A stretch of 64,000 nt of DNA from Atopobiaceae bacterium (lineage in GTDB: Bacteria > Actinomycetota > Coriobacteriia > Coriobacteriales > Atopobiaceae): contig JAKVOB010000001.1 of assembly GCA_022483015.1 (NCBI GenBank), positions 744,001-808,000 of the forward strand, read 5' to 3'. A model generated the notes under the pieces. That model saw nothing but the letters and a program-made list of their open reading frames with translations, did no database searches and was not told where the DNA came from. This document shows, in pieces, positions 60,379 to 64,000 of the stretch (position 1 is the stretch's first letter; each line of letters starts with the position of its first letter). Made by a program: the position numbers and the translations under genes.

Positions 60379-61482
60379 ATGGCTTCTCAGACACATCAGG
60401 TAACGCTCATCCCCGGAGACGGGATCGGCCCCGAGATCTGCGCGGCCATGCGTCAGGTGGTCGAGGCCACGGGCGTGGACATCGACTGGCACGTCGCCGA
60501 GGCCGGCGCCAAGGTCATGGACAAGGAGGGCACGCCGCTTCCCCAGTACGTGCTCGACTCCATCAGGCAGACCGGCATCGCCATCAAAGGGCCGGTCACC
60601 ACGCCTGTGGGCTGTGGCTTCAGGAGCGTCAACGTCGCCCTGCGCAAGACGTTCGACCTCTATGCCTGCCTGAGGCCGTGCCTGTCGACCCCCGGTGACG
60701 GCAGCCGCTACGAGGACATCGACCTCGTGATCGTGCGCGAGAACACCGAGGACCTCTACGCGGGCATCGAGTTCGAGGAGGGCTCGCCAGAGGCGGCCCA
60801 TCTCATCCAGGAGGTCGCGGCCTCGGGGGCCGGTACCATCCGACCAGACTCGGCCATCTCGCTGAAGCCCATCAGTCGTACCGGCTCCGAGCGCATCGTA
60901 CGCTACGCCTTCGACTATGCGCGCGCCAACGGGCGCCACAAGGTCACGGCGGTGCACAAGGCCAACATCATGAAGTGCTCCGACGGCCTGTTCCTCCACA
61001 CTGCCCAGGAGGTCGCCAAGGACTATCCCGACATCGAGTTCGAGACACGTATCGTCGATGCCTGCTGCATGGGCCTCGTGATGGACCCCCATGACTTCGA
61101 CGTCCTGGTGCTTCCCAACCTGTACGGCGACATCCTGTCCGACCTCTGCGCCGGGCTCGTCGGCGGCCTGGGCCTGGCCCCCGGTGCCAACATCGGGCAT
61201 GACTGCGCCATCTTCGAGGCCACCCACGGCAGTGCCCCCGACATCGCAGGCAAGGACATCGCCAACCCGACCGCCGAGATCCTCTCCGCGGCCATGATGC
61301 TCGACCACCTGGGAGAGGGGACGGCCGCCACGCGCGTGCGCCAGGCGGTGCGCGACACCCTCGCCGACGGGAGCTGCGTCACGGCGGACATCAAGAAGGC
61401 GCTTTCAGGCTCCTCGAAGGGCTGTGTCGGTACCTCCGCGTTTGGGGCGGCCGTTGCGGCACGTGTGACGGAGCTGGGGTAG
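60379..61482 (+). CDS. NAD-type isocitrate dehydrogenase (isocitrate/isopropylmalate family)
   Basis: Oxidises isocitrate to 2-oxoglutarate, most likely with NAD. The 367-aa protein has LIPGDGIGPEI, IKGPVTTPVGCGFRSVNVAL with RKTFDLYACLRP (isocitrate-site Ser/Arg pattern seen in NAD-IDH and homoisocitrate enzymes), IVRENTEDLYAGIE, the catalytic Lys of KANIMKCSDG, Asp ligands in NLYGDILSDLCAGL, and cofactor loop THGSAPDIAGKDIANP. No leuCD/leuA neighbours suggest leucine synthesis. The ATG directly follows the upstream stop, with GAAGGGA inside the preceding gene. Confidence 0.88.
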   Translation: MASQTHQVTLIPGDGIGPEICAAMRQVVEATGVDIDWHVAEAGAKVMDKEGTPLPQYVLDSIRQTGIAIKGPVTTPVGCGFRSVNVALRKTFDLYACLRPCLSTPGDGSRYEDIDLVIVRENTEDLYAGIEFEEGSPEAAHLIQEVAASGAGTIRPDSAISLKPISRTGSERIVRYAFDYARANGRHKVTAVHKANIMKCSDGLFLHTAQEVAKDYPDIEFETRIVDACCMGLVMDPHDFDVLVLPNLYGDILSDLCAGLVGGLGLAPGANIGHDCAIFEATHGSAPDIAGKDIANPTAEILSAAMMLDHLGEGTAATRVRQAVRDTLADGSCVTADIKKALSGSSKGCVGTSAFGAAVAARVTELG

Positions 61483-61561
61483 ACTAGGGCAGATTCAGCA
61501 CGGTTCGGGGGGTGGGCGGTTCTTCTCGCCCCGCGGCAACACGTCAGGAGGGCCATCAGCA

Positions 61562-62644
61562 ATGGCAGACGAGAACAAGCAGGACGACGTCGAGGGCACC
61601 ACGACCGACGTCGACAAGACCGAGGTCAAGGCGGCCGACCCCACGACCGCAAAGGCCGACGACAAGGCCGAGGAGAAGGCCGATAGCAAGGCCGATAGCA
61701 AGGCTGATAGCAAGGCCGAGAAGAAGGCTGAGAGGGCCAAGCAGAAGGCCGAGAAGGCTGCGGAGAAGGCCGAGCAGGCCGCTGCGGTCGTGAAGGCTCC
61801 CAAGCCCAAGCGCACGGTGAAGCTCCCCGTCTTCATCATCGTGGCCGTGGCCTGCCTGGCGGCAGGTGTCGCCCTCGGGTACTTCGTCCTCACGGGTCTG
61901 CTGGCCGGCGGTACCGTGGCCGGCAAGACGACCGTCTCCGAGGACCAGCTCGACGCCACGCTCGGCAGCTACACCTATGACGGCCAGACGACCAACGTCA
62001 CCGTCCGTGAGGCCATCGAGACCGACTCGACCCTTGACTCGGCCAAGCAGGATGACGGCACCTACACGGTACCTTCCGCGGACACCGTCGTCTCGATCGC
62101 CCGCAACGCCATCGTTCAGAAGCAGGTCGCGGCAGAGGGCATCACGGTGAGTGATGACGACGTCTCCTCCTATGCGGAGAGCTCCCTGGGCTCCTCCGAC
62201 TATGCCACGATCGCCTCGCAGTACGGCATGACCGAGGATGCGGTCAAGGAGACCCTCACGGAGAGCTGTGGCACCAAGAAGCTCTATGACAGCGTCGTGA
62301 CCACCACCACGACCTCGGCTCCCACGGCCCCCACGTCGCCTGCCGATGGTACCGACAACGACACCATGACGGCTGACTATGGCGCCTACGTCGTGAACCT
62401 CCTCGGTGACGAGTGGGACTCGACCACCAACACCTGGGCTCGTACCGACGGCTCGTTCTACTCGGCCATGAAGGACATGCAGTTCACGAGCGACTCCGCG
62501 AGCTACACGCAGGCCGAGACCGCCTACTACGTCGCCTACCAGCAGTACTCTCAGACCGCGAGTGACGCCTCCTCGCAGTGGACCTCCTATGTGAACGGCC
62601 TGCTGTCCAAGGCGACCATCTCGCTCAGCACGCTCGTCTCCTAG
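61562..62644 (+). CDS. Membrane-anchored PrsA/SurA-N-like extracellular protein
   Basis: 360 aa. A charged Lys/Asp/Ala-rich cytoplasmic segment (1-85) contains a fourfold KADSKAD-type repeat encoded by three near-identical 12-bp units (61679-61714). A single helix (about 86-112) is followed by an extracellular helical domain: VSEDQLDATLGSYTY, VVSIARNAIVQKQVAAEGIT, VSDDDVSSYAESSLG and YGMTEDAVKETLTES, the arrangement of SurA/PrsA N-terminal chaperone domains. No peptidyl-prolyl isomerase domain is present. A Thr/Pro linker and a helical C-terminus follow. Start ATG follows AGGAGGG. Confidence 0.75.
   Translation: MADENKQDDVEGTTTDVDKTEVKAADPTTAKADDKAEEKADSKADSKADSKAEKKAERAKQKAEKAAEKAEQAAAVVKAPKPKRTVKLPVFIIVAVACLAAGVALGYFVLTGLLAGGTVAGKTTVSEDQLDATLGSYTYDGQTTNVTVREAIETDSTLDSAKQDDGTYTVPSADTVVSIARNAIVQKQVAAEGITVSDDDVSSYAESSLGSSDYATIASQYGMTEDAVKETLTESCGTKKLYDSVVTTTTTSAPTAPTSPADGTDNDTMTADYGAYVVNLLGDEWDSTTNTWARTDGSFYSAMKDMQFTSDSASYTQAETAYYVAYQQYSQTASDASSQWTSYVNGLLSKATISLSTLVS
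61679..61714 (+). repeat. Three tandem 12-bp units inside a coding region
   Basis: GCCGATAGCAAG occurs twice, then GCTGATAGCAAG, encoding Ala-Asp-Ser-Lys repeats in the cytoplasmic segment of the anchored protein. Copy number could vary by slippage. Confidence 0.8.
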
Positions 62645-62678
62645 AAGAGGCGCGTTCGCAGATAGCACGCGTGATGGC

Positions 62679-62696
62679 GGGGCCCTTCGGGGCCCC
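62679..62696 (+). terminator. UUCG-tetraloop hairpin terminator
   Basis: GGGGCCC (62679-62685) pairs with GGGCCCC (62690-62696) around TTCG, an exceptionally stable C(UUCG)G tetraloop stem. Only a weak T content follows (GTTCG). Confidence 0.65.
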
Positions 62697-62786
62697 GTTC
62701 GCGTATGGTGGCAAGGAACTGCGGACGGCCCGTCGACTTCGGGCCCTTCGCAGGCAGACAGCATGAGACGTTCGAGCGGAGGCAGG

Positions 62787-63977
62787 ATGAAGGTCGTCGT
62801 GAGCAGGTGCCTGCTGGGCGAGGCATGTAGGTACGACGGCGAGGCGCGCCCGTGTGAGGCCGTTCGCCAGATGCGGGATGCCTTCGATGTGGTTGGGGTA
62901 TGTCCCGAGACGGAGGGAGGCCTCGCGTCCCCACGCCCGCCTGCCGAGAGGAGAGACGGGCGGGTCGTGCTCGAGGATGGGACGGACGTCACGGTCGAGT
63001 TCGCCCGCGGTGCCCAGGCGGCCCTCCGTCGTGCGTTCACGGCTGATGCGGGCCTGGCCGTACTCAAGGCAAAGAGCCCCTCCTGCGGGAGCGGCTGCAT
63101 CTATGACGGAAGCTTCACGGGAACGCTCGTGCCAGGCGATGGCGTCTGTGCCGAGCTCATGAAGGGGGAGGGGATCTGCGTGGTAGACGAGAACATGGTC
63201 ACCAAGTGCAAACCTACGATGGAGCATCCGGTCGCTCTCGTGCTCGGCAGCGGGCTGGGCGCGCTCGCCAACGACGTCAAGCCCGTGCGACGCATCGACT
63301 ACCATGACATCCCCGGCTTCCCCGAGGACGCCACCCCGGTGGAGGGGCATCGCTTCGAGGCGACCATCGGTACCGTCGATGGCGTGCCCGTGGTGGTCTA
63401 CCCGGGGCGCGTCCATCTGTACCAGGGCTATGGCGCCTCAGAGGTCACGGCGCTCGTGCGGCATGCCCACAGGCTCGGCTGCCGTGACATCGTCTTCGCG
63501 TGTGCCACGGGTGCCATCCCCGGCAAGGCCGAGATGGGTCTGGGCCTCATCACCGACCAGATCAACCTCACGGGGACCAACCCGCTGGTCGACCAGCAGG
63601 ACCTCTGCGACGTGGACTCGCCGTTCGTGGGCATGACCGATGCCTATACGCCCTACCTCACGGCCATTGCCAGGGGCGTCGCGGCGGACCAGGGCATCAC
63701 GCTGGGCGAGGGTGTCTATGCCGGGATGCTCGGCCCCAACTTCGAGACCGCCGCAGAGAATGCCGCGCTGGGTGCGTTGGGCGTCTCGTACGTGGGGGTC
63801 TCCACGGTGCTTGAGGTCATCATGGCGCATGCCTTGGGCATGAACGTCCTCGGTCTCACGCTCGCGGCCAACATGGCAGGGGACGCCAGCGTGACGCATG
63901 AGACGGTGCTCGAGGCGGCGGAGACCTATGCGGACGACTTCGAGGACCTCGTGAGGGGCGTGCTCACCAAGCTGTAG
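62787..63977 (+). CDS. DUF523 (TudS-type desulfidase) - purine nucleoside phosphorylase fusion
   Basis: 396 aa. Residues 1-140 are DUF523: VVSRCLLGEACRYDG (Cys8), VGVCPETEGGL (Cys39) and AKSPSCGSG (Cys100), three cysteines placed to bind a [4Fe-4S] cluster with one open iron site, as in the thiouracil desulfidase TudS. Residues about 148-396 are a class I purine nucleoside phosphorylase: ALVLGSGLGALAND, GRVHLYQGYGASEV, ATGAIPGKAEMG, GPNFETAAENAALGALG and STVLEVIMAHALGMNVLGLT. PNP cleaves purine nucleosides with phosphate to base plus ribose-1-P. Start ATG 62787 follows GGAGG; an ATG at 62763 has no site. Confidence 0.9.
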   Translation: MKVVVSRCLLGEACRYDGEARPCEAVRQMRDAFDVVGVCPETEGGLASPRPPAERRDGRVVLEDGTDVTVEFARGAQAALRRAFTADAGLAVLKAKSPSCGSGCIYDGSFTGTLVPGDGVCAELMKGEGICVVDENMVTKCKPTMEHPVALVLGSGLGALANDVKPVRRIDYHDIPGFPEDATPVEGHRFEATIGTVDGVPVVVYPGRVHLYQGYGASEVTALVRHAHRLGCRDIVFACATGAIPGKAEMGLGLITDQINLTGTNPLVDQQDLCDVDSPFVGMTDAYTPYLTAIARGVAADQGITLGEGVYAGMLGPNFETAAENAALGALGVSYVGVSTVLEVIMAHALGMNVLGLTLAANMAGDASVTHETVLEAAETYADDFEDLVRGVLTKL

Positions 63978-64000
63978 CCAAGAGGCTCATTCGGGCTTGC

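Overview
The window is GC-rich and densely coded, with mostly short intergenic gaps. It looks like the chromosome of a fermentative, anaerobic gut or oral actinobacterium, most likely class Coriobacteriia (Olsenella/Atopobiaceae type). Reasons: a phosphoketolase-based pentose pathway, PTS and ABC sugar uptake, a Gram-positive envelope gene set (LCP protein, YfhO, PlsY, CHAP hydrolase), a giant CoA-dehydratase-activase fusion typical of gut anaerobes, and a structured RNA beside comFC and hpf that resembles the raiA-motif RNA. The class assignment is inference from gene content. I see no rRNA, tRNA, insertion sequence, phage gene or CRISPR array.

Layout. 1-7.4 kb: a membrane-protein fragment, an unassigned 364-aa protein, a DUF3795-GrpB fusion, murB, a secreted coiled-coil/CHAP-like hydrolase, a class-A beta-lactamase-fold serine hydrolase and a UPF0210 protein. 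7.4-21 kb: an L-arabinose locus with ABC importer (7979-12780), araA, an AraB-like kinase, araD, phosphoketolase and a convergent LacI regulator. Sequence shared between the regulator's and the importer's upstream regions suggests one regulon. 21-30 kb: an extracellular subtilase, then a TetR gene translationally coupled to a 1577-aa activase/dehydratase-like protein.

30.4-37.6 kb: a surface-glycan decoration cluster (GT2 transferase, WecE-type aminotransferase, two small ArnE/ArnF-like transporters, ATP-grasp ligase, YfhO), followed by pepT. It reads as a hybrid of the Arn aminosugar pathway and the CsbB-GtcA-YfhO type three-component glycosylation system and is the best candidate for a little-described system. 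39-44.1 kb: sucrose locus scrB-scrA-scrR with three matching operators and a duplicated terminator hairpin. 44.4-53.9 kb: LCP ligase, two Cof-type HAD phosphatases, plsY, a membrane protein, a PTH2 protein, metG-ksgA-tatD and comFC.

53.9-64 kb: a structured RNA with its own extended -10 promoter, an orphan substrate-binding lipoprotein, long-form hpf interrupted by a one-base frameshift at a C5 tract, degV, a dehydrogenase with a Cys/His-rich metal-binding tail, an NYN-domain protein, a histone-H1-like/HEAT-like protein, NAD-type isocitrate dehydrogenase, a PrsA-like anchored protein, and a DUF523 (TudS-type desulfidase)-purine nucleoside phosphorylase fusion. Start codons were chosen from visible ribosome binding sites, so several proteins are shorter than the longest open frame. 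TTG starts are proposed for scrR and the LCP gene. Rho-independent hairpins are often long and perfect but lack U-tracts.
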